A DNA stretch of 64,000 nucleotides from assembly GCF_009908265.2 (NCBI RefSeq), contig NZ_JAAATX020000015.1, forward strand, positions 41,224-105,223. The letters run 5' to 3'. This DNA is from Paragemmobacter amnigenus. Lineage in GTDB: Bacteria > Pseudomonadota > Alphaproteobacteria > Rhodobacterales > Rhodobacteraceae. The translations under genes were made by a program, and so were the position numbers. Below the pieces are notes generated by a model that was not told the DNA's origin, searched no databases, and saw only the letters and a list, made by a program, of their open reading frames with translations. Positions 16,953-25,493 of this stretch are shown here, piece after piece (position 1 is the stretch's first letter; each line of letters begins with the position of its first letter).

Positions 16953-17702
16953 CTATTTCGCGTAAGCCCCGCCTTCCTCGTCCAGGATCGCGCGCAGCTC
17001 GCGCAGGTGGTTTTCGGCAAAGCCGGGATAGGCCTCCCACTCCTGCGCCGTCTTTTCCGCCACCGCATCGGGCAGCACGCGCAAGGGCCGCCCCGTCTGC
17101 AAGGCGCGCACATAGGTCTCGGCCGCCCGCTCGAAATAATACAGCCGGTTGAACGCCTCGGCCACGGTGCGCCCCACCACCAGCACCCCGTGATTGCCCA
17201 TCACCATCGCAATCACCTTCGGGTCCGCCAGCAGTGCCGCGCAGCGCGCCCCCTCCTCCTCGAAGGCCATGCCGCCATACTGCTCATCCACCACATGCCG
17301 GCCAAAGAACATCGCCGAATTCTGGTCGATCGGCGGCAGGCGCGACTCCGCCAGAGACGCCAGCACCGTCGCATGGACCGAATGCACATGCATCAGGCAC
17401 CGCGCATGGGGCAGCGCGCGGTGGATCGACCCGTGCAGCCCCCATGCCGTCGGGTCCGGCGCATCGGGCCGCGCCATCGTGTCCGGATCATTCGCGTCGA
17501 TCTCCACCAGCGACGACGCCGTAATGCGGGAAAAATGCCGCCCGTTCGGGTTGATCAGGAACCGCGTCCCCTCCGCGTTCACCGCCAGCGAAAAGTGGTT
17601 GGCCACCGCCTCGTGCAGACCCAGCCGCGCGGTCCAGCGAAAGGCCGCCGCCATGTCGCAGCGCTCCTGCCAATGGGTCAGGTTCGGGATCGGTGCATTC
17701 AT
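16953..17702 (-). CDS. Class II aldolase/adducin-family protein
   Basis: This 249-residue protein has the class II aldolase fold. The zinc-binding histidines lie in CLMHVHSVHATVLA and a later GNHGVLVVG, and EAVANHFSLAV fits the N-terminal substrate loop. It starts in a 4-nt overlap with the esterase stop (ATGA). Members cleave sugar phosphates or act as decarboxylases. Many unassigned bacterial members exist and the substrate here cannot be told. The upstream esterase and downstream exporter suggest a small catabolic or detoxification operon. Confidence 0.82.
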   Translation of the reverse strand: MNAPIPNLTHWQERCDMAAAFRWTARLGLHEAVANHFSLAVNAEGTRFLINPNGRHFSRITASSLVEIDANDPDTMARPDAPDPTAWGLHGSIHRALPHARCLMHVHSVHATVLASLAESRLPPIDQNSAMFFGRHVVDEQYGGMAFEEEGARCAALLADPKVIAMVMGNHGVLVVGRTVAEAFNRLYYFERAAETYVRALQTGRPLRVLPDAVAEKTAQEWEAYPGFAENHLRELRAILDEEGGAYAK

Positions 17703-18649
17703 TTGCCATCCTCCTCGGCCGCGGGGTTCCACCGCCCCGCCGCCATTGCCGAAATCGCCGCCGTGATCCGCGCGAAACTGGCCTGCGCCCGCGGCACCGT
17801 GGCCCGCGCCCGCAGATAGCCATGCACCAGCCCCTGCTCCACCACGCCCGCGGCCATACCCCCCGCCGCCCGCACCGCCGCCGCATAGGCCGCGGCATCA
17901 TCGGCCAGCGGGTCACACTCCGCCGCCACGGCCAGCGTCGGCGGCAGCCCCGCGAAATCCGCATCCGACAGCGGCGCAAAGGTCGGGTCCGGCGCGGGCA
18001 CCACGCCCCCCGCATGACGCACGCCCGCATAGAATTCCACATCCGCCCGCGTCAGCATCGGCGCCTCCGCATGCGTCTCGAACGATCCGCCCCCGCGCAC
18101 GCCGCCCAAGCCCGGATAGATCAGCACCTGCCCCGCGATCCCCAGCCCCCCGCGCCGCCCTGCCGCATGGCAGACCGCCGCCGCAAGGTTCCCTCCCGCA
18201 CTGTCACCCACCATGACCAGCGGCGCAGGCAGTTCCGCCGCCACCGCCCGCGTCGCGGCCAGCGCATCGTCAAAGGCCGCCGGATGCGTATGCTCGGGGC
18301 ACAGCCGGTAATCCACCGACACCACATGCAGCCCCGTCGCCGCGCGGATATCGGCGCAGACGTCGTCGTGGCTATGCAGGCCCCCCACGACGAACCCGCC
18401 GCCATGCAGATAGACCACGGTCCCCCCCGCACCGGCGTAATGGCGACAGGGCACCCCGCCAAAGGCACGGTCCACCGCCACCACCCCCGCCGGATAGCCG
18501 CGATGGAAGGCGCGGCACATCCGGTCATAGATCGCGCGCTGCTCTGCAATGGTCAGCGTCGCGGTATCCGGCGGATAGGATGCCTCGGTGATCCGGATAA
18601 AATCGCGGGTCTCGCGGTCGATAAGGGAATGGTAATCGGGGCTCTGCAT
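17699..18649 (-). CDS. Alpha/beta hydrolase, hormone-sensitive-lipase-type esterase
   Basis: This 316-residue protein carries the HSL-family oxyanion motif HGGG (VVYLHGGGFVVGG) and the nucleophile elbow GDSAGG. A late acid site (AECDPLADD) and the catalytic histidine in GLVHGYLRA complete the triad. It would hydrolyse short-chain carboxyl esters in the cytoplasm. It is the first gene of a three-gene minus-strand set with the aldolase and EamA transporter. A short divergent gap of 77 nt separates it from the next plus-strand ORF. Confidence 0.85.
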   Translation of the reverse strand: MQSPDYHSLIDRETRDFIRITEASYPPDTATLTIAEQRAIYDRMCRAFHRGYPAGVVAVDRAFGGVPCRHYAGAGGTVVYLHGGGFVVGGLHSHDDVCADIRAATGLHVVSVDYRLCPEHTHPAAFDDALAATRAVAAELPAPLVMVGDSAGGNLAAAVCHAAGRRGGLGIAGQVLIYPGLGGVRGGGSFETHAEAPMLTRADVEFYAGVRHAGGVVPAPDPTFAPLSDADFAGLPPTLAVAAECDPLADDAAAYAAAVRAAGGMAAGVVEQGLVHGYLRARATVPRAQASFARITAAISAMAAGRWNPAAEEDGK

Positions 18650-18726
18650 GATCCGAGCCTGTGGTGAATCGGCCGGTCACGCAACTCTGTCTGCGACCTG
18701 CCGCGGTGTGATTGGCGGGGTTTCAC

Positions 18727-19131
18727 ATGACGCAGCTTTTCGCGCGCGACAGGCGCATGTCGATCGCGACAGTCATGCCCGACGGGCAGCCCGTCCATCT
18801 CCACGTCGCCACGCAGGACAGCCACCTGCGCCACCTGCTCGCCGCCCGCCTGCACGGCCTGCCCGAACACCCGCCCCCTGCCAGCCTTCCGCGCACCCTG
18901 CGCCTTCTGCTGACCGAAGGGACCGACACGTCGCACACCGCCGCCGGAACGGGTGCCGATGCCGTGCTTCACCTGTCAAGGGATTGCCCCGTCCAGACCT
19001 TCCCCCCCGACCTCGGGGCCGAGCCGATCCGGCTTCGCCTGCCCCTCTCGCGGGTCGCGCTGCATGTCGCGCTGGAATACGTGGCGGGAAAAAGCAAGGG
19101 GACAGGCCACAGCGCGGCCCATCCCCGTTAG
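18727..19131 (+). CDS. Hypothetical protein, 134 aa
   Basis: I do not recognise this protein. ATG 18727 follows a GGCGGGG stretch at SD distance; a TTG 15 nt upstream in frame is a weaker alternative. The frame shows strong G/C third-position bias along its length, supporting coding. The product is soluble, with two cysteines, a His-rich middle (ATQDSHLRHLLAARLHGLPEH) and a charged C-terminus, and has no membrane helix or signal peptide. It ends 4 nt before the convergent cold-shock gene stop. Confidence 0.5.
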   Translation: MTQLFARDRRMSIATVMPDGQPVHLHVATQDSHLRHLLAARLHGLPEHPPPASLPRTLRLLLTEGTDTSHTAAGTGADAVLHLSRDCPVQTFPPDLGAEPIRLRLPLSRVALHVALEYVAGKSKGTGHSAAHPR

Positions 19132-19135
19132 TCGC

Positions 19136-19342
19136 TCAGGCGAGCGACAGGTTCGTCGCCGATTCGCGGCCGTCACGGCCCGCTTCGATGTCGAACGTCA
19201 CGGCCTGGCCGTCCTTCAGACCACGCAGACCGGCGCGCTCCAGCGCGGTGATGTGAACGAACACGTCCTTCTTCCCGCCTTCCGGCGCGATGAAGCCGTA
19301 ACCCTTGGTTTCATTGAACCATTTCACGGTGCCCTTGGCCAT
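19136..19342 (-). CDS. cspA: Cold-shock protein (CspA family)
   Basis: This 68-residue single cold-shock domain has both RNA-binding motifs: [11 protein letters not shown] (RNP1-like) and [10 protein letters not shown] (RNP2-like). It binds single-stranded nucleic acid as an RNA chaperone. SD AGGAGA lies upstream of ATG 19342. A candidate promoter at 19466-19494 implies a 5' leader of roughly 110-120 nt, as expected for genes of this family, which are often controlled at the RNA level. Confidence 0.95.
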   Translation of the reverse strand: MAKGTVKWFNETKGYGFIAPEGGKKDVFVHITALERAGLRGLKDGQAVTFDIEAGRDGRESATNLSLA

Positions 19343-19658
19343 CGTGAAGTCTCCTGTCTGTCTTGCCGCCCGCACCTCGCGGCGGCCTGGCCCCGTCAGC
19401 TTGGTCGATGCTCTGGACCGGAAAATCCGAAGACAGAAGTCGAGTAGAGATAACGTCGCCCATCCGATATGGGAGCACCCCGCCAAAAAAGCAAGAATTT
19501 TGGCATAAATCCCCATTTCGCGGCGTTCCGTTGCCGGTTTCCGGGCCGTCGCGCGCCATCATTTATAAATTCACGTTCTTGAATATTATTCCCGCTTGCC
19601 CTAGATCATCCGCAGGGCAACCCGAACGGGGCGCCGCCATCAGCAAGGGAATGACAAC
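19343..19658. other. 316-nt divergent gap between cold-shock gene and DUF2892 gene
   Basis: This gap is distinctly AT-richer than its surroundings, particularly 19480-19600. It contains the long leader of the cold-shock gene and probably the promoter of the small membrane protein gene on the plus strand. Its right end carries an AAGGGA SD before ATG 19659. I see no additional gene. Confidence 0.5.
19466..19494 (-). promoter_or_regulatory. Candidate promoter of the cold-shock gene
   Basis: On the minus strand TTGCTT (19489-19494) is followed after 17 nt by CATATC (19466-19471). The spacing is ideal and CATATC resembles -10 elements seen elsewhere in this window. Transcription from here would give a long leader before the cold-shock start codon. 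Confidence 0.4.
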
Positions 19659-19859
19659 ATGACACTCGACCGCGCCGTTCTGGCCTTTGCAGGGGCGATG
19701 ATCTTTCTCAGCGTCGCGCTGACCCTCTGGGTCTCGCCGCATTTCGTCTGGTTCACGCTCTTCATCGGCGCGAACCTGATGCAATCGGCCTTCACCGGTT
19801 TCTGCCCCGCCGCCATGGTGATGCGGCGTCTCGGCCTGCGCCCCGGCTGCGCGTTCTGA
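19659..19859 (+). CDS. DUF2892 (YgaP-like) small membrane protein
   Basis: This 66-residue protein has two membrane helices (VLAFAGAMIFLSVALTLWV and FTLFIGANLMQSAFTGFC) and the family ending CPAAMVMRRLGLRPGCAF. The helix hairpin and the GFCP motif fit the DUF2892 membrane domain, found alone or fused to rhodaneses. Its function is unknown. AAGGGA precedes ATG 19659 at SD distance. It is convergent with the next small minus-strand gene, 2 nt apart. Confidence 0.75.
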   Translation: MTLDRAVLAFAGAMIFLSVALTLWVSPHFVWFTLFIGANLMQSAFTGFCPAAMVMRRLGLRPGCAF

Positions 19860-19861
19860 AC

Positions 19862-20011
19862 TCAGCCTTCGCTGGCGGCCTCGGGCGCGGCAGCGCCCGA
19901 CAGGCTGCCTTCGGGTGCGAAGATCAGACCAAGCGCCGCCAGATAGACGATCAGGAACAGCACCAGCGCGCCATAGCCCTGCCTGTTCCTGTTCCGCAAA
20001 AGGTTCTGCAT
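19862..20011 (-). CDS. Small single-pass membrane protein, 49 aa
   Basis: The ATG at 20009-20011 opens a 49-residue frame: a basic N-terminus (MQNLLRNRNRQGYG), one hydrophobic helix (ALVLFLIVYLAALGLIF) and a short Ala/Glu-rich tail. GGGGGGATCG lies upstream as a possible SD. The frame continues upstream to a GTG, but that extension looks non-coding. I do not recognise a family. The positive-inside pattern predicts a cytoplasmic N-terminus. Confidence 0.55.
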   Translation of the reverse strand: MQNLLRNRNRQGYGALVLFLIVYLAALGLIFAPEGSLSGAAAPEAASEG

Positions 20012-20118
20012 CGGCGATCCCCCCCGGGTGTCACGAGTCGTCACAATATCTACCAAGATAATCGTGAATTGTCCTCCCGAATTTGCCCCCCGCCCCGAAA
20101 CGGCGTTCCCCGCGCGGC

Positions 20119-20502
20119 TCACTCCTCGGGAAGTTTCCCCAGTTCCGCCTCGGCCGTCTCGCGCAACGCGCGCAGATCGGCGATCGAGGCCTGCATCTCC
20201 TCCACCTGCGCGGCCAGCGCCTCAAGCTGCCGGTCCGCCAGCTTCAGCCACGCCTCGAGCTGCGGCCGCGTTCCCTTCTGGCGATAGATCAGCAGCCACT
20301 GCCGGATCTCCTCCAGACTGAACCCGAAGCGCCGCCCCCGCAGGATCAGCGTCATCCGCGCCACCTCGCGCGGGCCATAGAACCGCGCGCGCCCCTCCTT
20401 CTCGGGCTGGAGGAGTTCGATATATTCGTAATAGCGCAGCGTGCGCGGCGTCACGTCGAACTTCGCGCACATCTCCTTGAAGCTCAGCCGTGTGTCTGAC
20501 AT
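20119..20502 (-). CDS. MerR-family transcriptional regulator
   Basis: This 127-residue protein has an N-terminal MerR winged helix (FKEMCAKFDVTPRTLRYYEYIELLQP, then RFYGPREVARMTLILRGRRFGFSLEEIRQWL) and a C-terminal coiled coil (LADRQLEALAAQVEEMQASIADLRALRE). No clustered cysteines are present, so it is unlikely to sense metal. Short MerR proteins of this type commonly control fatty-acid, leucine or acyl-CoA catabolism in proteobacteria. The divergent thioesterase genes start 124 nt away and are the obvious candidate targets. Confidence 0.85.
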   Translation of the reverse strand: MSDTRLSFKEMCAKFDVTPRTLRYYEYIELLQPEKEGRARFYGPREVARMTLILRGRRFGFSLEEIRQWLLIYRQKGTRPQLEAWLKLADRQLEALAAQVEEMQASIADLRALRETAEAELGKLPEE

Positions 20503-20626
20503 CGGGCCACTCCTGCTTGGCAAACCATAGGACCGCCGCGCCCCGCGCGCAATTGCCGCTTGCACCATGCGCGGGCTTGCACATCCCCGCCGCAGACGGA
20601 TTAATGGCAGCGGAAGGAACCCCGCA

Positions 20627-21058
20627 ATGCCTGACGCCACGGCACTCGCCCGCCAGTTCATCGAAGCCATCCCCCATTCCCGCATGCTGGGAATGCGGCT
20701 GGAAAGCCTCGGCGACGGGCGGGTGACGATGACCATGCCCTATGACACGCGCTTCGTGGGCGACCCTGCCACCGGCGTCCTGCATGGCGGGGCCGTCTCG
20801 GCCCTGATGGACACGGCCAGCGGCGCGGCGGTGATGTGCCACCCCGCCTCGCCCCTCTCCACCGCCACGCTCGACCTCAGGATCGACTATTTCCGCCCCG
20901 CCACGCCCGGACAGACCATCACCGCCCGCGCCGAATGCTACCACGTCACCCGCTCGGTCGCCTTCGTCCGCGTCACCGCCACGGATGAGGACGAAACCCG
21001 CCCCGTCGCCGCCGCCACCGGGGCCTTCACGCTCGACCGGCCAAGGGGGGCGACATGA
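20627..21058 (+). CDS. PaaI-type hotdog thioesterase
   Basis: This 143-residue hotdog-fold protein has the family signature LHGGAVSALMDTASGAAV with the active-site His-Gly-Gly segment, followed by LDLRIDYFRPATPG. ATG 20627 is preceded by GGAAGGA. It would hydrolyse an acyl-CoA thioester in the cytoplasm. It overlaps the second thioesterase by 4 nt (ATGA), and the two may form a heteromeric or paired unit under the divergent MerR regulator. Confidence 0.85.
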   Translation: MPDATALARQFIEAIPHSRMLGMRLESLGDGRVTMTMPYDTRFVGDPATGVLHGGAVSALMDTASGAAVMCHPASPLSTATLDLRIDYFRPATPGQTITARAECYHVTRSVAFVRVTATDEDETRPVAAATGAFTLDRPRGAT

Positions 21059-21561
21059 CCCGCGCCAAACCCGAACCCGTGCAGGTGGTCAAACAGCGCC
21101 GCGACGCCGCGCTGACCGCGCTCTTCTCCGGCGTGCCCTATATCAACTACCTCGGCATCCGCTTCGACCGGCGCGGCGACGAACTCACCGCCATCCTGCC
21201 CTTCGACGAAAAACTGATCGGCAACCCGACCCTGCCCGCCCTGCATGGCGGCGTCACCGCAGCCTTCCTCGAGGTGGCGGCGATCATCGAACTCTCCTGG
21301 TCCATCCTCTGGGAAGAGATGGAGGGCGGCCGCCTTGACCCCGCCGCCATCGCCGCCAATCCTCCGCGCCTGCCGAAAACCATCGACTTCACCGTCGACT
21401 ACCTGCGCGCGGGCCTTCCCCGCGACGCCTATGCCCGCGCCCGCGTCAACCGCTCCGGCCGCCGCTACGCCAGCGTGCATGTCGAAGCCTGGCAGGACAA
21501 CCGCACCCGCCTCTTCGCGCAAGGCACGGGGCATTTCCTGATGCCGGAGGGGGGCGACTAG
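21055..21561 (+). CDS. Second PaaI-type hotdog thioesterase
   Basis: This 168-residue hotdog protein has ALHGGVTAAFLEVAAIIEL as the core segment and a later TIDFTVDYLRAGLPRDAYARARV strand pair. Relative to its partner it carries an insert of about 20 residues between the central helix and the following strands (SWSILWEEMEGGRLDPAAIAAN). Its start is coupled to the upstream thioesterase. The substrate is unknown. Confidence 0.82.
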   Translation: MTRAKPEPVQVVKQRRDAALTALFSGVPYINYLGIRFDRRGDELTAILPFDEKLIGNPTLPALHGGVTAAFLEVAAIIELSWSILWEEMEGGRLDPAAIAANPPRLPKTIDFTVDYLRAGLPRDAYARARVNRSGRRYASVHVEAWQDNRTRLFAQGTGHFLMPEGGD

Positions 21562-21743
21562 GCCACCACCACCGCCCTCTGCCGCCGATCTTGACATTCC
21601 GGCCCGAAAAGGGCATCTGGAGTGGCATAGTAACCCCTCGCGGACTGCCCACCTCGCATGTGGATACAGGAAGCGAGTATTACGGAATTTCGTTACGGGG
21701 TGCCAACCAGCGCCCCGTTTCTTTTTGGTATCAAGAGTAACCA

Positions 21744-22388
21744 GTGGCCGATCAAACCTCCGCTTCCCCGCTTCTCAAGGTCCGCGTCTTCATCGACTAT
21801 TGGAATTTCACCCTTGCCTGCAAATCGCTTCAGGCGGGGTTCCGGTTCGACTGGTCAAGCATCGGCCCCCTCTTCGCGGCCGAAGCCGCAGGCAAGGTCA
21901 GCCAGTCGCTTCCCCACAGTTACGAAGCCATGCACGTCTACGGCTCCTACTCGCCGCACAAGGGCGAGGACATGAAATTCCGGCACTGGCTCACGAACTT
22001 TCTGGACAAGCAACCTGGCGTGCTCGTCAACGCGGTCGAGCGTAAACTGAAGAAGTCCCCGCCGAAATGCCCGAGTTGCCACGTTGACGCAACGCATTGT
22101 GCCGCCTGCGGGGCCGATATGCGCGGTACAGAGGAAAAGGGTGTCGATACGCGCATCGTCACCGACATGATGGGGCTGGCTTGGTCCGGAGGGTATGATG
22201 TTGCCCTTCTTGTCTCTGCCGATCGCGATTTCATCCCCGTCGCGCAAGAGCTTCAGAAACGCGGCCTCAAGGTGGTCCATGGCCAGATCGACGGTGCCGG
22301 TCAGGATCTTGCCAAACACTGCTGGACCGTGCTGGACATCGGCGCGCTGATGCCGCGCTTCGAACGTCGGGCGACGCCGGCCACATAG
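21744..22388 (+). CDS. NYN-domain (PIN-like) nuclease with inserted zinc ribbon
   Basis: This 214-residue protein has the NYN/DUF88 pattern: VFIDYWNF (Asp18), a central KGVDTRIVTDMMGLA (Asp135, Asp141) and LLVSADRDFIPVAQELQKRGLKV (Asp160, Asp162). These acidic residues would bind metal for RNA cleavage. Between the first and second acidic motifs sit four cysteines in two CxxC pairs (109/112 and 119/122), a zinc ribbon. The likely start is GTG 21744; SD is weak. The gene uses more A/T-ending codons than its neighbours and its 182-nt leader is unusual, hinting at acquisition. The biological role is unknown. Confidence 0.8.
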   Translation: MADQTSASPLLKVRVFIDYWNFTLACKSLQAGFRFDWSSIGPLFAAEAAGKVSQSLPHSYEAMHVYGSYSPHKGEDMKFRHWLTNFLDKQPGVLVNAVERKLKKSPPKCPSCHVDATHCAACGADMRGTEEKGVDTRIVTDMMGLAWSGGYDVALLVSADRDFIPVAQELQKRGLKVVHGQIDGAGQDLAKHCWTVLDIGALMPRFERRATPAT

Positions 22389-22431
22389 GCCCCTTCCCCC
22401 CGCCGCGCGCGCCTGCCACTCTCACCCCACC

Positions 22432-23826
22432 ATGACCGCCCTCACCCACACCCGCCTCCTGCGGATCGCCGCGCCCATCGTGATCTCGAATGCCACCGTG
22501 CCGCTGCTCGGGGCGGTCGATACCGGCGTCGTGGGGCAGATGGGGCAGGCCGCGCCCATCGGGGCGGTGGGGCTGGGCGCGATCGTGCTGACCACGCTCT
22601 ACTGGGTCTTCGGCTTTTTGCGGATGGGCACCACCGGCCTTGCCGCGCAGGCCCATGGCGCGGGCGACGGGGCCGAGCGGGGCGCGATCCTCCTGCGCGC
22701 CCTCCTCGTCGGCGCGGCGGCAGGGCTGGCCTTCGTCATCTTGCAACGCCCCCTCTTCCACGCCGCCTTCGCCATCGCCCCCGCAGGCGACGGGGTGGAA
22801 ACGCTGGCCCGCCAATACCTGTCCATCCGCATCTGGGGCGCGCCCGCCACCATCGCGGCCTATGCCCTCACCGGCTGGCTCATCGCGGTGGAGCGCACCC
22901 GCGCGGTCCTTCTGCTGCAACTCTGGATCAACGGCGTGAACATCGCGCTGGACCTGTGGTTCGTCCTCGCCCTCGGCTGGGGCGTGGGCGGGGTCGCCCT
23001 TGCCACCCTGATCGCGGAATGGTCGGGCCTTGCCTTGGGCCTCTGGCTCTGCCGTGACGGCCTTTTGCCCGTCTGGCGCGCGGCGCTGGCGCGCATCCCC
23101 GACCGCACCGCCCTTGCCACCATGTTCGCCGTCAACCGCGACATCATGATCCGCTCGGTCCTGCTGCAGCTCTGCTTCACCTCCTTCGTCTTTCTCGGCG
23201 CGCGGATGGGCGACGTGACGCTGGCCGCCAATCAGGTGCTGATGCAGTTCCTGTCCATCACCGCCTATGCACTCGACGGCTTCGCCTTCGCGGCCGAAAC
23301 GCTGGTGGGTCAGGCCGTCGGGGCCCGCGCCCTGCCCGACGCCCGCCGCGCCGCCCGCATGGCCATGCAATGGGGCGCAGGCACCAGCCTGCTGCTCGGC
23401 GCGGCCTTCCTTGCCGCCGGTCCCGCCCTGATCGACCTGATGACCACCGCCCCCGACGTGCGAGGCGAGGCGCGCGCCTTCCTGCCCTGGGTCGCAGCGG
23501 CACCCGTCATCGGCGTCTATGCGTGGATCTATGACGGCATCTTCATCGGCGCCACCCTCACCGCCCAGATGCGCCGCGCCATGATCGCCTCGGTCGCCGC
23601 CTATGCCGTGGCGCTGGCGCTTCTCGTGCCGCTGCTGGACAACCACGGCCTGTGGGCGGCGCTCATGGTCTTCTTCGCCGCCCGCGGCCTGACCATGCAC
23701 CGCGCCATGCCCGCATTGGCCGACCGCATCGCCTCACGCCCCCCGCCTCAGCTCCGCACCAGCCGGAACAGCGTCGACGCCCCCCAGCCCGCCACAGCCG
23801 CCATCACCAGCGACAACAGCCCGTAA
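22432..23826 (+). CDS. MATE-family efflux transporter (DinF-like)
   Basis: This 464-residue membrane protein has about twelve helices and the MATE features near the N-terminus (LRIAAPIVISNATVPLLGAVDTGVVGQMG). The second-half repeat is also present (NRDIMIRSVLLQLCFTSFVFLGARMG, ALDGFAFAAETLVGQAVGAR). It would export organic cations or drugs using a Na+ or H+ gradient. Its last 26 codons overlap the 3' end of the convergent TIGR02186 gene by 79 nt, an unusually long convergent overlap. Confidence 0.88.
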   Translation: MTALTHTRLLRIAAPIVISNATVPLLGAVDTGVVGQMGQAAPIGAVGLGAIVLTTLYWVFGFLRMGTTGLAAQAHGAGDGAERGAILLRALLVGAAAGLAFVILQRPLFHAAFAIAPAGDGVETLARQYLSIRIWGAPATIAAYALTGWLIAVERTRAVLLLQLWINGVNIALDLWFVLALGWGVGGVALATLIAEWSGLALGLWLCRDGLLPVWRAALARIPDRTALATMFAVNRDIMIRSVLLQLCFTSFVFLGARMGDVTLAANQVLMQFLSITAYALDGFAFAAETLVGQAVGARALPDARRAARMAMQWGAGTSLLLGAAFLAAGPALIDLMTTAPDVRGEARAFLPWVAAAPVIGVYAWIYDGIFIGATLTAQMRRAMIASVAAYAVALALLVPLLDNHGLWAALMVFFAARGLTMHRAMPALADRIASRPPPQLRTSRNSVDAPQPATAAITSDNSP

Positions 23827-24500
23827 ATCCACGGCTGCTGTATGGCGAGGTTGTAGAGGAACCGCTCCAGCCCCTCTTTCCGCACGCCCACCACGCGGTC
23901 CTGCGCATCGATCACCCGCCCATCCCGCGTCAGGAACAGCCGCACGCGGTATTCCCCCTCGGTCAGGTTGGCGGGCAGCACGATATCGGCGCGGAACAGC
24001 GTCTCTTCCACGAACTCCACCGCCCCCTGCAACACGCGATAGCGGCGGTCCTCCAGACGGATGCGCTGCAGGGCCTCGATGAATTCCGCCGGATCGCCCG
24101 CCTCGGTGGCCGATCCCACCGCGCGGATGACGCGCGGCAGGGTGATGCGATAGCGCAGGTCCTCGGTATCGGACAGGATCGACCGCAGCGGCCCCGTCGT
24201 CGCCACGGCATAGAAACTGGGCGCGGCATCGACATGCACGGCTTCCGTGTTGATCCAGATGCCCGCGCGGCGGTCCTTCTTGCGGATCGTCACCGGCGTC
24301 GCCGGCCCCTCGACCGTCACGATCACCTCCAGCGCCCCCTCGGGCGCGGGGGCCTCCCGCTTCACCGCGCCATAGACCAGAATCTCGGACCCGTCGAAAT
24401 CCGCCGTGATCGACACGCGGTTCTGGCTCAGCCCCGCCACGATGCTTTCCGCCCCGACAGGCGCCGCCACCAGACACAGCACCACCGCCAGCCACCTCAT
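23748..24500 (-). CDS. TIGR02186-family membrane-anchored protein
   Basis: This 250-residue protein has a cleavable signal (MRWLAVVLCLVAAPVGA), a long extracytoplasmic beta-rich domain and one C-terminal helix (WIYGLLSLVMAAVAGWGAS) followed by a short basic tail. This layout and the adjacency to a TauE/SafE exporter match family TIGR02186, an alphaproteobacterial group of unknown function. ATG 24500 overlaps the exporter stop by 4 nt, so the two are co-translated and probably act together at the inner membrane. Confidence 0.8.
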   Translation of the reverse strand: MRWLAVVLCLVAAPVGAESIVAGLSQNRVSITADFDGSEILVYGAVKREAPAPEGALEVIVTVEGPATPVTIRKKDRRAGIWINTEAVHVDAAPSFYAVATTGPLRSILSDTEDLRYRITLPRVIRAVGSATEAGDPAEFIEALQRIRLEDRRYRVLQGAVEFVEETLFRADIVLPANLTEGEYRVRLFLTRDGRVIDAQDRVVGVRKEGLERFLYNLAIQQPWIYGLLSLVMAAVAGWGASTLFRLVRS

Positions 24501-25414
24501 GGCAGCATCCCCGGCATCACGGAATAAAGCTCGCTCGGCCGGATCAGCAGGTCCAGCGCGATCTTCACGCTGACCGCCAGCACCAAAAGCGCCAGCAGGA
24601 TCCGCAACTGTTCGGCCTTCAGGCGCACGCCCACCTGCGTGCCCACCTGCGCCCCGATCACCCCCCCGATGATCAGAAGGAACGCCAGCAGGATATCCAC
24701 CGTCTGGTTCGTCACCGCATGCATCAAGGTGGTAAAGGCCGTCACGAAGATAATCTGGAACAGCGACGTCCCCACCACCACCTTCGTCGGCATCCCCAGC
24801 AGATAGATCATCGCGGGCACCATGACGAAACCGCCACCCACCCCCATGATCGCGGCCAGAAACCCGACCAGCGCCCCCACCGCCAGCGGCGGCAGCACGC
24901 TGATATACAGCCCCGACGCGCGGAACTTCATCTTCAGCGGCAGCCCGTGCACCCATGTATGCACATGCGACCGCCGCACCGGCCCGCCCTTCTGCGCGCG
25001 AAACCACGCCCGCAGGCTCTCCTGCAGCATCATCGCGCCGATCAGGCCCAGGAACAGCACATAGGACAGCTGCACGAACAGATCGACCTGCCCCAGCCGC
25101 GTCATCCACTGGAACACCCAGACCCCGACCGCCGATCCCGCAAAGCCCCCCGCCAGCAGCACCGACCCCATGCGAAAATCCACCGCCTTGCGCCTGAGTT
25201 GCGCCAGCACGCCCGACACGGACGAGGCCACCACCTGATTGGCCCCCGTCGCCACCGCCACCGCAGGCGGCACCCCGATGAAGAACAGCAGCGGCGTGAT
25301 CAGGAACCCGCCCCCCACGCCGAACATCCCCGACAGGAAACCCACGATCCCGCCCAACCCCAGAATGAGGAAGGCATTGACCGACACCTCGGCGATCGGA
25401 AGATAAAGCTGCAT
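24497..25414 (-). CDS. TauE/SafE-family sulfite/anion exporter
   Basis: This 305-residue protein has about eight helices in two repeats, each with the glycine motif of the family (GFLSGMFGVGGGFLITPLL and GFLAAIMGVGGGFVMVPAMI). A cytoplasmic loop (RAWFRAQKGGPVRRSHVHTWVHG) divides the halves. The start is ATG 25414 rather than the in-frame TTG 6 nt upstream. The family exports sulfite or sulfoacetate-type anions. It forms a pair with the TIGR02186 gene. A hairpin at 25447-25468 separates it from the purine phosphorylase gene upstream. Confidence 0.87.
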   Translation of the reverse strand: MQLYLPIAEVSVNAFLILGLGGIVGFLSGMFGVGGGFLITPLLFFIGVPPAVAVATGANQVVASSVSGVLAQLRRKAVDFRMGSVLLAGGFAGSAVGVWVFQWMTRLGQVDLFVQLSYVLFLGLIGAMMLQESLRAWFRAQKGGPVRRSHVHTWVHGLPLKMKFRASGLYISVLPPLAVGALVGFLAAIMGVGGGFVMVPAMIYLLGMPTKVVVGTSLFQIIFVTAFTTLMHAVTNQTVDILLAFLLIIGGVIGAQVGTQVGVRLKAEQLRILLALLVLAVSVKIALDLLIRPSELYSVMPGMLP

Positions 25415-25446
25415 GGGCAAGGCCGGGGGTAAAGGCGGCAGTCAGA

Positions 25447-25468
25447 CCAAAGGGTTGCGCCCCTTTGG
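25447..25468 (-). terminator. Intercistronic hairpin downstream of purine nucleoside phosphorylase
   Basis: The stem CCAAAGGG/CCCTTTGG with loop TTGCGC lies between the phosphorylase stop and the exporter start. No U-run follows on either strand, so it may be a processing or attenuation structure rather than a classical terminator. Confidence 0.4.
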
Positions 25469-25493
25469 CCGCGTTGTCAAACCACAGCCGCCC

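Noticed and set aside
21562..21743. Possible tRNA or small RNA upstream of the NYN gene
   Set aside because: I could not fold a cloverleaf or find a terminator; only a lone TTGACA without a matching -10 is visible.
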